DNA of 64,000 nt from positions 18,153 to 82,152 of the forward strand of contig NZ_WKJN01000028.1 in assembly GCF_009674495.1 (NCBI RefSeq), given 5' to 3'. Source of the stretch: Duganella alba. Its GTDB lineage: Bacteria > Pseudomonadota > Gammaproteobacteria > Burkholderiales > Burkholderiaceae_D. The translations under genes were made by a program, and so were the position numbers. Below, one piece after another: positions 1 to 8,594 of the stretch. The notes under the pieces were generated by a model. It saw only the letters and a list, made by a program, of their open reading frames with translations. It did no database searches and had not been told where the DNA came from. Position 1 is the stretch's first letter, and every line of letters starts with the position of its first letter.

Positions 1-1
1 C

Positions 2-2233
2 GACAGCTCGCCGCAGGTGCATGACACGTCGCGCACGACGCATCAGCAGGTCAGCGTCGCCAACCACCGCTGGACGCTGCGCATCGGCATGCTGCCCGGC
101 CTTGGATCGCCACGCAGCGACAAGGCGCAGGTGATCGCCGTGCTGGGCGTGGCCTTGAGCGGCCTGCTGGCCTGCCTGACCTGGCTGCTGGCGCGCGGCC
201 GCGTGCGTGCGCGCGCCAGCCTGGTGCGCAGTCGCGCGTTGACCGAAGAACTGAAGGAGGGCCAGGCCACGCTGATGGTGCTGGCCGACAGCGCGCAGCG
301 CAGCCAGGCCATGTTGCGCAGCATTCTGGACTCCACCGTGGACGGCATCCTGGTCGACAACCTGAAAGGCTCGGTGCTCAATTCCAACCGCCGCTTCCGC
401 GAGTTGTGGAATGTGCCGGAATGCCTGGACTGGCAGAGCGACGGCGCGGTGCTGATCGCCCACATGTGCGCGCAGCTGCGCCATCCCGAATGCGGCCTGC
501 AGCTGGACGAGCCGGGCCAGCTGACGCTGCCCGGCGTGCAGCGCGGCGCGCCGCTGGAGGAAGAGCACGAAGTGCTGCAACTGAAGGATGGCCGCGTGAT
601 CGAGAAGCACACGCGCGGCCTGCAACTGGGCAGCGAGCCGGCGCGCATCTGGTCCTTCCGCGACATCACCGAGCGCACGCAGATCGAACAGCGCGAGCAG
701 ACCCGCCGCCACGTGCTGGAACTGCTGGCCACCGGCGCGCCGCTGCAAACCATCCTGGAAAGCGTGGTGCTCGGCGTGGAGGCGGACAACGAGGATATGT
801 TGTGCAGCATCCTGCTGCTCGACGAAAGCGGCGAGCATCTGCTGGTGGGCGCGGCGCCCAGCCTGCCGGCGTTCTACAACGCCGCCATCCACGGCATGCC
901 GGCGCGCGAGGGCCTGGGCGCCTGCGGCCTGGCGGTGCAGACGCGCGGCCGCGTCATCGTCGAGGACATCCGCAGCGCGACCTCGTGGGGCGAGTACCGC
1001 GACCTGGCGTTGCAGGCGCGGCTTGGCTCGTGCTGGTCCGATCCGATCATCAGCACCAGCGGCGCGGTATTGGGCACTTTCGCGATCTATCACCGCGAGG
1101 CGCGCCTGCCCAGCCTGGCCAATATCGTGCTGATCGAACAGGGCGCGCGGCTGGCCGGCATCGCCATCGAACAGGCGCAGGCGGCGATTGCGCTGCGCAT
1201 CGGCGAGGCGCGCTTCCGCAGCCTGTACGACCATGCGCCGGTGGCGCTGTGGGAGCAGGACTGGTCGGCCGTGCGCGGCGCGCTGGCGGAACTGGAATTG
1301 TCCGGCATCGAGGATCTGCCGGCCTATCTGCAAGCCAATCCGAGCCAGCTGCGGCGGATGGCGTCGCTGGTGCGGATTCTGGACGTCAACGCCGCCGCGC
1401 TGGAGCAGGTGGCGGCGCCGCCGGGCCGCAAGGATATCGGCGCGCTGACGCTGGCGCAGAATTTCGACAGCACCGCCATGCCGAATTTCGCGCGCGCGCT
1501 GGCGGCGCTGGCGCAGGGCCAGCACTTCTTCGCCGGCGAGGGCAGCTTCGAACGGCTGGACGGGGTGGCGCGCCTGAACGAGCTGACGCTGCTGGTGATG
1601 CCGGGCCATACGCACAGCCTGGATTTCGTCATCGTCTCGACGCTCGACATCACCGAACGGCGCCGCATGGACGACGAGCTGCGCGTGCTGGCCACCACCG
1701 ATTTCCTCACCGGCCTGCCGAACCGGCGCGAGTTCATGGGCCGGTTGCAGGAAGAGGAGGGCCGCTTGCAGCGCGACATCGGTGGCGGCGCGGCGGTGCT
1801 GCTGCTGGACATCGACCACTTCAAGCGCATCAACGATGAACACGGCCACGCGGCCGGCGACGCCGTGCTGCGCCAGCTGGCCGACCTGATGCGCGACAGC
1901 CAGCGCAAGATCGACATGCTGGGCCGCATCGGCGGCGAGGAGTTTGCGATTCTGTTGCCGGGAACGGATCTGGATGCGGCGGCGGTGTTTGCCGAGCGCT
2001 TGCGCCAGCGGGTGGAGCAGACGCCGATGCAGCTCGATGGCGGCGTGGTGCTGAAGATCACCGTCAGCATCGGCATCGCGGCCATGGGCGGCAGGACGCC
2101 GGGGGGCGATCCGGCCCTGATCCGTGCCGATCAGGCCTTGTACTGCGCCAAGCGTGGCGGGCGCAACCGGGTGGAACTGATGGATGTCGAGGCGGACCGG
2201 CCGGGACATCAGGTCCCGGCCGCTTCCGGTTGA
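2..2233 (+). CDS. Membrane diguanylate cyclase with PAS/GAF sensors (5' end outside window)
   Basis: Synthesises the second messenger cyclic di-GMP from GTP at the inner membrane. The frame is open to the left edge, so the gene is cut off; the first residues resemble the end of a periplasmic CHASE-type sensor, followed by one membrane helix (about residues 38-62 counted from the GTG at 17). Next come a coiled coil, a PAS-like region (about 100-215), a GAF-like region (about 235-395), a second PAS-like region and a C-terminal GGDEF domain. The active-site motif is GGEEF (bases 1931-1945). RKID lies five residues before it, which fits the RxxD inhibitory I-site, so an active, product-inhibited enzyme is expected. 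The ligand is unknown. The stop is three bases from the convergent gene end at 2237. Confidence 0.9.
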   Translation, partial: DSSPQVHDTSRTTHQQVSVANHRWTLRIGMLPGLGSPRSDKAQVIAVLGVALSGLLACLTWLLARGRVRARASLVRSRALTEELKEGQATLMVLADSAQRSQAMLRSILDSTVDGILVDNLKGSVLNSNRRFRELWNVPECLDWQSDGAVLIAHMCAQLRHPECGLQLDEPGQLTLPGVQRGAPLEEEHEVLQLKDGRVIEKHTRGLQLGSEPARIWSFRDITERTQIEQREQTRRHVLELLATGAPLQTILESVVLGVEADNEDMLCSILLLDESGEHLLVGAAPSLPAFYNAAIHGMPAREGLGACGLAVQTRGRVIVEDIRSATSWGEYRDLALQARLGSCWSDPIISTSGAVLGTFAIYHREARLPSLANIVLIEQGARLAGIAIEQAQAAIALRIGEARFRSLYDHAPVALWEQDWSAVRGALAELELSGIEDLPAYLQANPSQLRRMASLVRILDVNAAALEQVAAPPGRKDIGALTLAQNFDSTAMPNFARALAALAQGQHFFAGEGSFERLDGVARLNELTLLVMPGHTHSLDFVIVSTLDITERRRMDDELRVLATTDFLTGLPNRREFMGRLQEEEGRLQRDIGGGAAVLLLDIDHFKRINDEHGHAAGDAVLRQLADLMRDSQRKIDMLGRIGGEEFAILLPGTDLDAAAVFAERLRQRVEQTPMQLDGGVVLKITVSIGIAAMGGRTPGGDPALIRADQALYCAKRGGRNRVELMDVEADRPGHQVPAASG

Positions 2234-2236
2234 AAC

Positions 2237-2629
2237 TTACACAGGCTGTTGCAGGGTCGCTTGCAGGCGTTGCTTGCGTGGTCGGCTGACGAAGATCCAG
2301 TACAGGCCGATCGGGATCAGCAGCGGCAGCAGCAGGGGCGAGACGCAGGCCATCACGATCACCGCCGCCAGCGCCACACCGGCCACCGCCAGGATGCCGA
2401 GGCCGGCAAACAGCAGGCACAGAAAGACCGCCACGCAGGTCATGATCAGGCCGGCGAGCAGGATGCCGGCGCCGCCGAAGAAGACACTCATGACCGCGCC
2501 CACAGGGCCGTCGAATTCATCGCCGTCGATGTTCACATGCATGCCGTCGCCAAAGATCGATTGGCAGGCGGCAATTGCCAGCAGGAAGATCACGGCGGCG
2601 AAGATCAGTTTTTTAGCGTTGGTGTTCAT
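2237..2629 (-). CDS. Small multi-pass membrane protein of unknown function
   Basis: A 130-aa protein with an N-terminal hydrophobic segment, a short acidic stretch (HVNIDGDEFDGP) and two or three long hydrophobic segments ending in a basic tail (SRPRKQR). The N-terminal segment AAVIFLLAIAACQS could be a membrane anchor or a weak lipoprotein signal. The ATG at 2629 was chosen because AGAGG lies just upstream on the minus strand; an ATG 69 bases further out has no such site. I do not recognise a named family. Its end abuts the end of the upstream cyclase gene, so the two are convergent. Confidence 0.65.
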   Translation of the reverse strand: MNTNAKKLIFAAVIFLLAIAACQSIFGDGMHVNIDGDEFDGPVGAVMSVFFGGAGILLAGLIMTCVAVFLCLLFAGLGILAVAGVALAAVIVMACVSPLLLPLLIPIGLYWIFVSRPRKQRLQATLQQPV

Positions 2630-2784
2630 GGCGTTACCTCTTTTGATGTTGTTCGATGCCGTTTGGCATGGTTGAACTGTAGCGATGCGCGCCGTCATCG
2701 GCCATCGGATTGCGACGGACCGCCGGATTTGCGGGATGGAACGCGAGGCAGCGACGACGAACCGTGCGGCGGGCGGATTAGACC

Positions 2785-2812
2785 TTGATTTAAAGATATG
2801 TTGGTCTACACT
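2785..2812 (+). promoter_or_regulatory. Candidate sigma-70 promoter for the small gene at 2847
   Basis: TTGATT (2785-2790) and TACACT (2807-2812) are separated by 16 bases, a plausible -35/-10 pair, in an AT-richer stretch than its surroundings. A GGAGGG ribosome site at 2834-2839 follows, seven bases before the ATG at 2847. The match is by eye only. Confidence 0.4.
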
Positions 2813-2846
2813 GATACTCTCTCACTTGCATATGGAGGGCATCAAC

Positions 2847-3089
2847 ATGGCTTGGCTAGCAATGAGCGAGGGGCAATCGATTCCCTCGACCCGCATGTGT
2901 AACCGGCGCCAGCGCAGCGCCCAGCGCCTGACTGGCGGCGGCCCGAAAGGCCCGCCCTCGGCGCCGCCCACAATACCGCCGATCATCATTACGCCGTTCA
3001 CCTACCAGATGCCGGAGCCGGCCATCGACCCGCGCGTCACGCCGCTGAAACCGCCGATCACCGAGCGGGCGCCCTGCATGACCTGCTGA
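2847..3089 (+). CDS. 80-aa proline-rich small protein, unknown function
   Basis: The ATG at 2847 is preceded by a strong ribosome site (GGAGGG) and a promoter-like pair, and the stop is followed by a perfect hairpin, so the unit looks like a real transcription unit despite its size. The product has a basic N-terminal third (CNRRQRSAQR), a glycine/proline-rich centre (SAPPTIPPIIITP) and ends in CMTC. There is no signal peptide or membrane helix. An in-frame ATG at 2832 is a less likely start. I do not recognise a family. It lies directly upstream of the DUF6978-like and DUF1828 genes on the same strand and may belong to that cassette. Confidence 0.45.
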   Translation: MAWLAMSEGQSIPSTRMCNRRQRSAQRLTGGGPKGPPSAPPTIPPIIITPFTYQMPEPAIDPRVTPLKPPITERAPCMTC

Positions 3090-3114
3090 GGCTGTTCACC
3101 ACTATCAATAAGCT

Positions 3115-3142
3115 GCCACTGCAGACTTGAGTCTGCAGTGGC
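3115..3142 (+). terminator. Perfect inverted repeat, probable terminator or attenuator
   Basis: Arms GCCACTGCAGACT (3115-3127) and AGTCTGCAGTGGC (3130-3142) are perfectly complementary with a two-base centre, so a 12-13 bp hairpin with a tight loop forms. A T-rich stretch (ATTGTCTGTTTT) follows. It separates the 80-aa gene from the downstream pair and could attenuate read-through into it. Confidence 0.6.
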
Positions 3143-3170
3143 ATTGTCTGTTTTCTGCTCACGTGTGCTC

Positions 3171-3632
3171 ATGAACGACATTCCCGAATCAGAAGCACGA
3201 GGGTTGTTAAGCAGGCGGACATTTTGCGAGATGGATGGTGATTGGATTCCGGAAAAAATACAGCCCGGTACTTTTACGATCTCAGCTGGCCTGACCGACG
3301 AAGATGGTGTTGGCACTATGATGCAGGTCAAATTGTTCTTCCGTCGAAGCTATAAAACCGGTATGGTGAACTATGTGTTCAGTGTCTTTAAGCGCACACC
3401 CTACAGTCTTGAGCGGGTGTATCAGTTAGACATCAGGCAGTGTAGAAAGCGGATCAAAAACCGGCATGACCTTTCACATGAGCACATTGGTAAGCTTCGG
3501 CTGACTGGCGCCCCAGAGTGGGCGCAATGGCAGTTTGAAGATATATTGGAATATTTTTCTAACGCGACGAATGTTGTGTTTTCGGTTGGGCCGGTTTATC
3601 CGGAGCATTTTGAGCTCAGGGGCGAGAGATGA
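3171..3632 (+). CDS. DUF6978-like protein
   Basis: A 153-aa soluble protein without a signal peptide. Its layout (short N-terminal segment, beta-rich centre with FRRSYKTGMVNYVFSVF, then YQLDI and HDLSHEHIG) resembles the DUF6978 family as I remember it; function unknown. The ATG at 3171 is chosen because the earlier GTG at 3138 lies inside the terminator-like hairpin. The last bases overlap the next start as ATGA, implying translational coupling with the DUF1828 protein, with which it probably works. Base composition is visibly poorer in GC than the flanking genes, suggesting transfer. The family call is moderately sure. Confidence 0.7.
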   Translation: MNDIPESEARGLLSRRTFCEMDGDWIPEKIQPGTFTISAGLTDEDGVGTMMQVKLFFRRSYKTGMVNYVFSVFKRTPYSLERVYQLDIRQCRKRIKNRHDLSHEHIGKLRLTGAPEWAQWQFEDILEYFSNATNVVFSVGPVYPEHFELRGER

Positions 3633-4378
3633 TCTGCAATCGAATGTCAGAAATTTTAGGCTTTGCTTGTCATCCGCTGACGGATGATGGTCTCATTGCC
3701 ATGGTGGATACACCCTTCAGATACCCGGATGGCGACGAACTGCCTGTTTTCATAGAAAAGCTTGGTCCGCAAATTCGTTTTTTCGATGACGGGGGCGGAT
3801 TGCTGCATTTGTTAAGGCGCGGCGTTTCACTGGACGACCATAGGAAGACGAAATTCGTTAAAAATATCGCGGAACCCCATCATGTCACTTTAAATGATTC
3901 GGGTGAATTGGAAATCTGGTCTACGGAGGAAGGCGCACCGGCCGCCTTTGCCAATTACGTTTCTGCGATGCTAGGCCTGTCGAAATGGGAATCGGAGCAG
4001 GTGGGGGTATCCACGGACCTGTCGCTTTTCCTGGACGAGGTTGAAGTATGTTTGCGCGCGTGGAAACCCAAGTCTGTCATTAGCGACAGCCCTGAATACA
4101 AGGGGATATCGGGACACGTCTACAAGCTGCACTTTAGCCTGGATGACGGCGCAGTGCTGGCAGTAAATCCTCGCCATGCCTCAGTCAGTTCTGCCGCAAA
4201 AAAGTTGCTGGATATTCGTGCTGTTGACCAATACAAAGGACTCCAAATTATTGTGGTGATGGATGATCGCCACGACAAGCAATCCGCCAGGAATGAGGCG
4301 CGAGTACTTGATGTGGTAGGGAGCGTAATAATGATGAGCGTCCTGGAGCGCCAAGCTGGCGTCATTCGATTGCCATAG
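3629..4378 (+). CDS. DUF1828/DUF1829 domain protein
   Basis: A 249-aa soluble protein. The first about 125 residues match the DUF1828 pattern: MICNRMSEILGFACH, then TPFRYPDGDELPVFIE and RFFDDGGGLLHLL. The remainder matches a DUF1829-type C-terminal half. Both are recorded as domains of unknown function common in prophage-like or accessory DNA. The start overlaps the stop of the preceding gene (ATGA at 3629-3632), so the two are co-translated; an in-frame ATG at 3644 is an alternative. GC content is lower than in surrounding genes. A defence or toxin-antitoxin role is only a guess from this context. Confidence 0.8.
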   Translation: MICNRMSEILGFACHPLTDDGLIAMVDTPFRYPDGDELPVFIEKLGPQIRFFDDGGGLLHLLRRGVSLDDHRKTKFVKNIAEPHHVTLNDSGELEIWSTEEGAPAAFANYVSAMLGLSKWESEQVGVSTDLSLFLDEVEVCLRAWKPKSVISDSPEYKGISGHVYKLHFSLDDGAVLAVNPRHASVSSAAKKLLDIRAVDQYKGLQIIVVMDDRHDKQSARNEARVLDVVGSVIMMSVLERQAGVIRLP

Positions 4379-4395
4379 CAGAGACGCTCATACTA

Positions 4396-5028
4396 TCAGC
4401 GGCGACTGCGGCGCGCCATGGCGCCCACCAGGCCCAGGCCGGCCAGCAGCAGGGCGTAGCTGGCCGGCTCCGGCACGACGGCGATGTAGGAGTGGTTGTC
4501 GGACTCGAAGGCGTCCTGGTTGGCGGAGAACGTCACCTTGGTGATGGCGGTGTCGGAGAAGAAGTTCATGTAGAAGCCGACGCTCTGGTTGCCGTCGCTG
4601 GCATGGCCGGCGGCGGCGGCCATCTGCGTGCCGTTGACGCTCAGCACCGGCGTGGCGCCGCTGTACAGCGTGACGATGTTGTACTCGTCAGGCGAGCCCA
4701 TGTAGAAACCAAAATAGCTGACGCCGTAGCCGGCAAAGCTCACGCTGGAGGACGACGGCTGGCCGTGGGTGGCGCCCACCGAGAAGAAGCCGGTCGGATC
4801 GCCCGGCGGCTGGGCGGCGTAGCCCGAGTTGCCGGGATGCGGGATCAGCGCATTGATGTTGTCGTAGGTGGCAAAGCCGGTCGGCAACAGCCCGGAGTCG
4901 AAATTGACGGTGGCGGTGACGGATTGCATCGAGTTCTGCCCGGTGGTGGCGGTGTAGATCACGGTGGCGCTGGCGCCGGCGGTTGCGCCGGCCAGGCCAA
5001 GGCCCAGCAGGAATTTGGCGATACGCAT
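4396..5028 (-). CDS. PEP-CTERM sorting domain protein, secreted
   Basis: A 210-aa exported protein. It has an N-terminal signal peptide (MRIAKFLLGLGLAGATAGASA) and a typical C-terminal PEP-CTERM tripartite signal: VPEPASYA, a hydrophobic helix (LLLAGLGLVGAMA) and a basic end (RRSRR). Such proteins are processed by an exosortase/EpsH system and usually end up on the surface or in the extracellular matrix. The middle region is beta-rich and low in cysteine with no recognised domain. A GGGAG ribosome site supports the ATG at 5028. No exosortase gene lies in the window. Confidence 0.88.
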   Translation of the reverse strand: MRIAKFLLGLGLAGATAGASATVIYTATTGQNSMQSVTATVNFDSGLLPTGFATYDNINALIPHPGNSGYAAQPPGDPTGFFSVGATHGQPSSSSVSFAGYGVSYFGFYMGSPDEYNIVTLYSGATPVLSVNGTQMAAAAGHASDGNQSVGFYMNFFSDTAITKVTFSANQDAFESDNHSYIAVVPEPASYALLLAGLGLVGAMARRSRR

Positions 5029-5248
5029 GAACGTTCTCCCGTTTTTTATTAATTATAGGAACTCTGTGATTCAAAATTAATAATAGTAATGGCGTCTTTG
5101 CAATACCAATTGAGATTTAGAACGTTTCGTCGGTAAGTGTGACTTTTCACCGAAATCTGTGTCCGGCCGGGGCGATTGCGGTATGCCTATTGTTGTTACG
5201 CGGCGCGGCGCTTATCATTCAGCCCCGTCTCTTTTTCGCCCAAACACC

Positions 5249-5737
5249 ATGAGTACAGACTTCCCCGATTCCGACGACGATGCCCCGGTGCAAGAAGACC
5301 GCTTGTGGCAAGGCAACGGCTGGACCGCGCGCGTGATCAACAACGATGACGACGACGGCTGGGCGGTGGCCATGATCAAGGATGGCGAGCCGGAACCGGC
5401 GCTGGTCGGTCCGTGGACCATGGGCCGCGACAAGAAAAATCCCAAGCCGCTGGACGTCAACGCCTTCAATACGCTGGTCAAGACCGCCAACGAAGTGATC
5501 CGCCGCCACGAGCAGCAACTGCACGCGCAGCTGCACAAGAACGTGTTCGTCAGCACCGATGACGGCCAGCTCAAAGTCTGCCTGGACATTACGCCGGACG
5601 AAGACGATCCTTACGCCACGCTGACCGCCTTCGACCAGTACGGCGAGGAACTGGCGCGCGTGCGCGTGGCGCCAACCTTCAAGCTCAGCGTTGCCAGCGC
5701 ATCGGCGTGGATCGAAAACGGCTATAAAAAGCCGTAA
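5249..5737 (+). CDS. Conserved hypothetical acidic protein
   Basis: A 162-aa soluble protein with a very acidic N-terminus (TDFPDSDDDAPVQED) and a helix rich in His/Gln around residue 90 (RRHEQQLHAQLHK). No signal peptide, membrane helix or recognisable domain. The ATG at 5249 is preferred because the protein pattern starts there and upstream codons look like non-coding sequence, but there is no clear ribosome site. It precedes the histidine kinase gene by about 80 bases; a hairpin lies between them. Confidence 0.65.
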   Translation: MSTDFPDSDDDAPVQEDRLWQGNGWTARVINNDDDDGWAVAMIKDGEPEPALVGPWTMGRDKKNPKPLDVNAFNTLVKTANEVIRRHEQQLHAQLHKNVFVSTDDGQLKVCLDITPDEDDPYATLTAFDQYGEELARVRVAPTFKLSVASASAWIENGYKKP

Positions 5738-5780
5738 TCGTCCCGATGGCGCTGGCCCGGCGCAGGCAGTCCTGCTAGTA

Positions 5781-5811
5781 TTTCCTATGTGCATGTGCCC
5801 AACATAGGAAA
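5781..5811 (+). promoter_or_regulatory. Inverted repeat masking the histidine kinase ribosome site
   Basis: TTTCCTATGT (5781-5790) and ACATAGGAAA (5802-5811) are perfect 10-bp inverted arms around an 11-base loop. The right arm contains the AGGA that serves the ATG at 5816, so the RNA hairpin would hide the ribosome site. As DNA it could instead be an operator. Confidence 0.5.
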
Positions 5812-5815
5812 ACTG

Positions 5816-7759
5816 ATGGAAAGTCGCCTTACCCGGCTGGAAGCCGTTCAAACCGTGCTGCTCGAAATCGGGCAGAAATCTAGCAGCTGCACCGACATCA
5901 GCGAATTCCTTCAGGCCGTGCATGCGGCGCTGGGCCGCATCATGTACGCGGCCAACTTCTTCGTCGCGCTCAGCGACCACGAACGGCCGGCCAACATGGT
6001 GCGCTTCGTCTACTTTGTCGACGAGGTCGACGAACCGCCCAGCCGCGAGGAACTGTTTGAACTGGTGCCGGGCGAATCGCCGACGGCGGCGGTGATCCTG
6101 AGCCGCGAGGCGATCGTCATGACGGCGGCCGAGCACGTCTCCAAGCGCGAGGACAACGCCGGCTTCGGCATCGGCACCATCGCCGAACACTGGATGGGCA
6201 GCCCGCTGCTGGACCAGAATCACCAGGTGCTGGGGGCGGTGGTGATCCAGAGCTACGACAAGGAACACACCTTCAGCGAGGAAGACCAGGCGCTGTTCCA
6301 GCTGATCTCGCACCACGTGTCGAGCGCGCTGCAGGGCCTGCAGAGCATGGACCGGCTGGAACGCGCGGTGCAGGAACGCACGGTGCAACTGCAGCACGAA
6401 GTGGCCGAGCGCAGCCGCGCGGAAAACATCCAGCGCGCGCTGTACGAGCTGGCCAACCTGTCGGCCACCACCACCGGCGGCAACCGCCTCAACCACGAGC
6501 TGCACGAAATCATCAGCAAGCTGGTGCCGGCCAAGAATTTCCTGATGGCGCTGTATCACCCGGACACGCAGGAAATCAGCATCCCGTATTTTGTCGACGA
6601 GAAGGACGAGCACGCGCCGGTCAAGCGCTTCGACTACGGCGTTGGCATGTCCTCGTACATCTTGCAGCGCAAGCAGGCGATGCTGCTGGACCGCGTGGGC
6701 TTTCAGGCGCTGATCGACAGCGGCGAGATGGAACACCCGCTGGGCAACGTCGAAATCTCCAGCTGGATGGGGGCGCCGATGCTGCTGGGCGACCAGGCGT
6801 ATGGCGTCATCATCGTCCAGAGCTACGACCAGCAGGTGCAGTACAGCCAGGCCGATCTGGACATCCTGGCCTTCATGGCCAGCCATGTCGCGGTGGCGAT
6901 CGCCCGCATGCAGGCCGACCGCCAGATCCGTCACGCCAAGGACACGCTGGAGCAGCAGAACGCCGCGCTGGAAAGCGCGCTGACGTCGCTGAAGGACGCG
7001 CAGGGCGAACTGGTGCGGCAGGAGAAGCTGGCCTCGCTGGGCCGGCTGGTGGCCGGCGTGGCGCACGAAATCAACACGCCATTGGGCATCTGCGTCACCG
7101 CCACCAGCCACCTGGTGGAAGAGCTGAAGCTGACGCGCGAAGACCTGGCCAACGGCGCGCTGGATGAGGACGGCCTGAACCAGTTCTTCGAGATCATCGA
7201 CCAGTCGCTGAAGATCATGACCACCAACACGCAGCGGGCGGCGGCGCTGGTGCGCAGCTTCAAGCAGGTGGCGGTGGACCAGTCGTCGGACGATATCCGC
7301 AGCTTCAACCTGCGCAAATACCTGGACGAAGTGCTGCTGTCGCTGCAGCCCAAGCTGAAGGGCAAGCCGATCCAGATCGAGATCGATTGCGACGAGCAGA
7401 TCAACATGGCCAGCTTCCCCGGCGCGATCTCGCAGATCGTCACCAACATGGTGGTCAACTCGCTGGTGCACGGTTTCGAGGAAGGGCAGCCAGGCAAGAT
7501 CAAAATCACCGGCAAGGTCGAAGGCGAAAACGTCGAATTCGAATACAGCGACGACGGCATCGGCATGGACAGCGCCACGCTGGGGCAGCTGTTCGATCCC
7601 TTCTTCACCACCAAACGCGGCTCCGGCGGCAGCGGCCTTGGCGCGCACATCCTGTACAACCTGGTGACCGGCGCGCTGGGCGGCACCGTCAAGGTGGTCA
7701 GCGCGCCAGGCATGGGGTTGCACTACAAGCTGCGCTTTCCCAAGGTCAAACGTAAGTAG
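5816..7759 (+). CDS. GAF-GAF sensor histidine kinase
   Basis: A 647-aa cytoplasmic sensor kinase. Two related GAF domains occupy about residues 15-155 and 190-350, separated by a coiled coil (VQERTVQLQHEVAER); both carry similar motifs (HWMGSPLL, SSWMGAPMLL, VIVQSYD). A helical linker leads to the phosphoacceptor box GVAHEINTPLG, with His417. The ATPase domain has the N box NMVVNSLVHGF, the G1 motif DDGIGMD and the G2 motif GSGGSGLGAHI. No membrane helix, so it senses a cytoplasmic signal. No partner response regulator is adjacent. The ATG at 5816 is preferred over the GTG at 5789 because AGGA lies at the right distance. Confidence 0.92.
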   Translation: MESRLTRLEAVQTVLLEIGQKSSSCTDISEFLQAVHAALGRIMYAANFFVALSDHERPANMVRFVYFVDEVDEPPSREELFELVPGESPTAAVILSREAIVMTAAEHVSKREDNAGFGIGTIAEHWMGSPLLDQNHQVLGAVVIQSYDKEHTFSEEDQALFQLISHHVSSALQGLQSMDRLERAVQERTVQLQHEVAERSRAENIQRALYELANLSATTTGGNRLNHELHEIISKLVPAKNFLMALYHPDTQEISIPYFVDEKDEHAPVKRFDYGVGMSSYILQRKQAMLLDRVGFQALIDSGEMEHPLGNVEISSWMGAPMLLGDQAYGVIIVQSYDQQVQYSQADLDILAFMASHVAVAIARMQADRQIRHAKDTLEQQNAALESALTSLKDAQGELVRQEKLASLGRLVAGVAHEINTPLGICVTATSHLVEELKLTREDLANGALDEDGLNQFFEIIDQSLKIMTTNTQRAAALVRSFKQVAVDQSSDDIRSFNLRKYLDEVLLSLQPKLKGKPIQIEIDCDEQINMASFPGAISQIVTNMVVNSLVHGFEEGQPGKIKITGKVEGENVEFEYSDDGIGMDSATLGQLFDPFFTTKRGSGGSGLGAHILYNLVTGALGGTVKVVSAPGMGLHYKLRFPKVKRK

Positions 7760-7859
7760 CTTACGTGACAAAGTGTGAACATTCCCATTAGGCAAGGTGC
7801 TACGCTATGCACCTTGGCTGAGTTCGATCATCAGCATTGAACGCAATCGGAAAAAGCGC

Positions 7860-8051
7860 ATGGCTGACAAAAATAGTCCTCTTGCGGTGATACGCCAGCA
7901 TGTCTGGAAGGCAGCACCTGGTGCGGGAATTATTCTTGCCGGCCACTGGTATCGGTATCGCCACCTGGATCAAATGGATGCACTGTTTGCCGCTATCGTG
8001 TTCATTTCCTATTTGGCGCTGGCGTCTTGGTTAGCTTGGCATGAACAGTAG
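7860..8051 (+). CDS. Small membrane protein, unknown
   Basis: A 63-aa protein with a basic, polar N-terminus and two hydrophobic segments (PGAGIILAG and ALFAAIVFISYLALASWLAW). GGAAAAAG upstream supports the ATG at 7860. Its end overlaps the start of the next gene by 11 bases, implying an operon. It opens a lower-GC stretch of small genes (about 7.8-10.7 kb). No family recognised. Confidence 0.5.
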   Translation: MADKNSPLAVIRQHVWKAAPGAGIILAGHWYRYRHLDQMDALFAAIVFISYLALASWLAWHEQ

Positions 8052-8490
8052 CCCTCCCAAACTGGTCGCAATTGACCACGATGACTACCATGCGGAACAC
8101 ATTGGTCGGACACCCGCTGGGCACCAGTTCTTTCTTACATTGCCATTCGAACCGGCCATCGCTGGAAGGATCGGGGGCGAATTCGTTGCGTTGTATCTCT
8201 TTGACCAGCAAGGCGTCCTGATCGAAGCAAAGATCGATAGCCTTGGTCCGCGAGCCTCATTGGACCACGAAGCGCGCAAGAGTCTGTACGAACAACGTCT
8301 GAAAGAACTCGGTGATGTTTCCTTTGAGCGAATAGAAATAGCGCCATTTTCAGTTGATCGCTTTGATACAACGTTTGGTCTGGTGCTTCGCGAACCCGAT
8401 GACGATGATGATGTCTGGGCCGTGGAGGTTCAGCCTGGGAACTATATGGCTTTCTTTGAACCCTGGGACAGCGGCGAATATGACACGTAA
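8041..8490 (+). CDS. Hypothetical protein, immunity-like
   Basis: A 149-aa soluble acidic protein (AIDHDDYHAEHIGRT; EPDDDDDVWAVEV near the C-terminus). It lacks a signal peptide or membrane segment. Small acidic proteins of this sort, in a low-GC run of unrelated small genes, resemble orphan immunity proteins of polymorphic toxins, but that is inference from context only; no toxin gene is visible. The start overlaps the preceding membrane-protein gene. Confidence 0.6.
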   Translation: MNSSPPKLVAIDHDDYHAEHIGRTPAGHQFFLTLPFEPAIAGRIGGEFVALYLFDQQGVLIEAKIDSLGPRASLDHEARKSLYEQRLKELGDVSFERIEIAPFSVDRFDTTFGLVLREPDDDDDVWAVEVQPGNYMAFFEPWDSGEYDT

Positions 8491-8594
8491 TGTGCCGCAC
8501 TATTTAGCTTGGCCATCAATGCGTTTGCAGACCCTCAGGAAATACCATTGAAGCAAGGCACGTCGGATCAGTGGCTGGCTATTTGTAAACAAAC

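Noticed and set aside
5219..7795. 858-aa open frame on the minus strand
   Set aside because: It mirrors the histidine kinase and acidic-protein genes, is full of His/Gln/Arg/Val typical of antisense GC-rich frames and has no domain.
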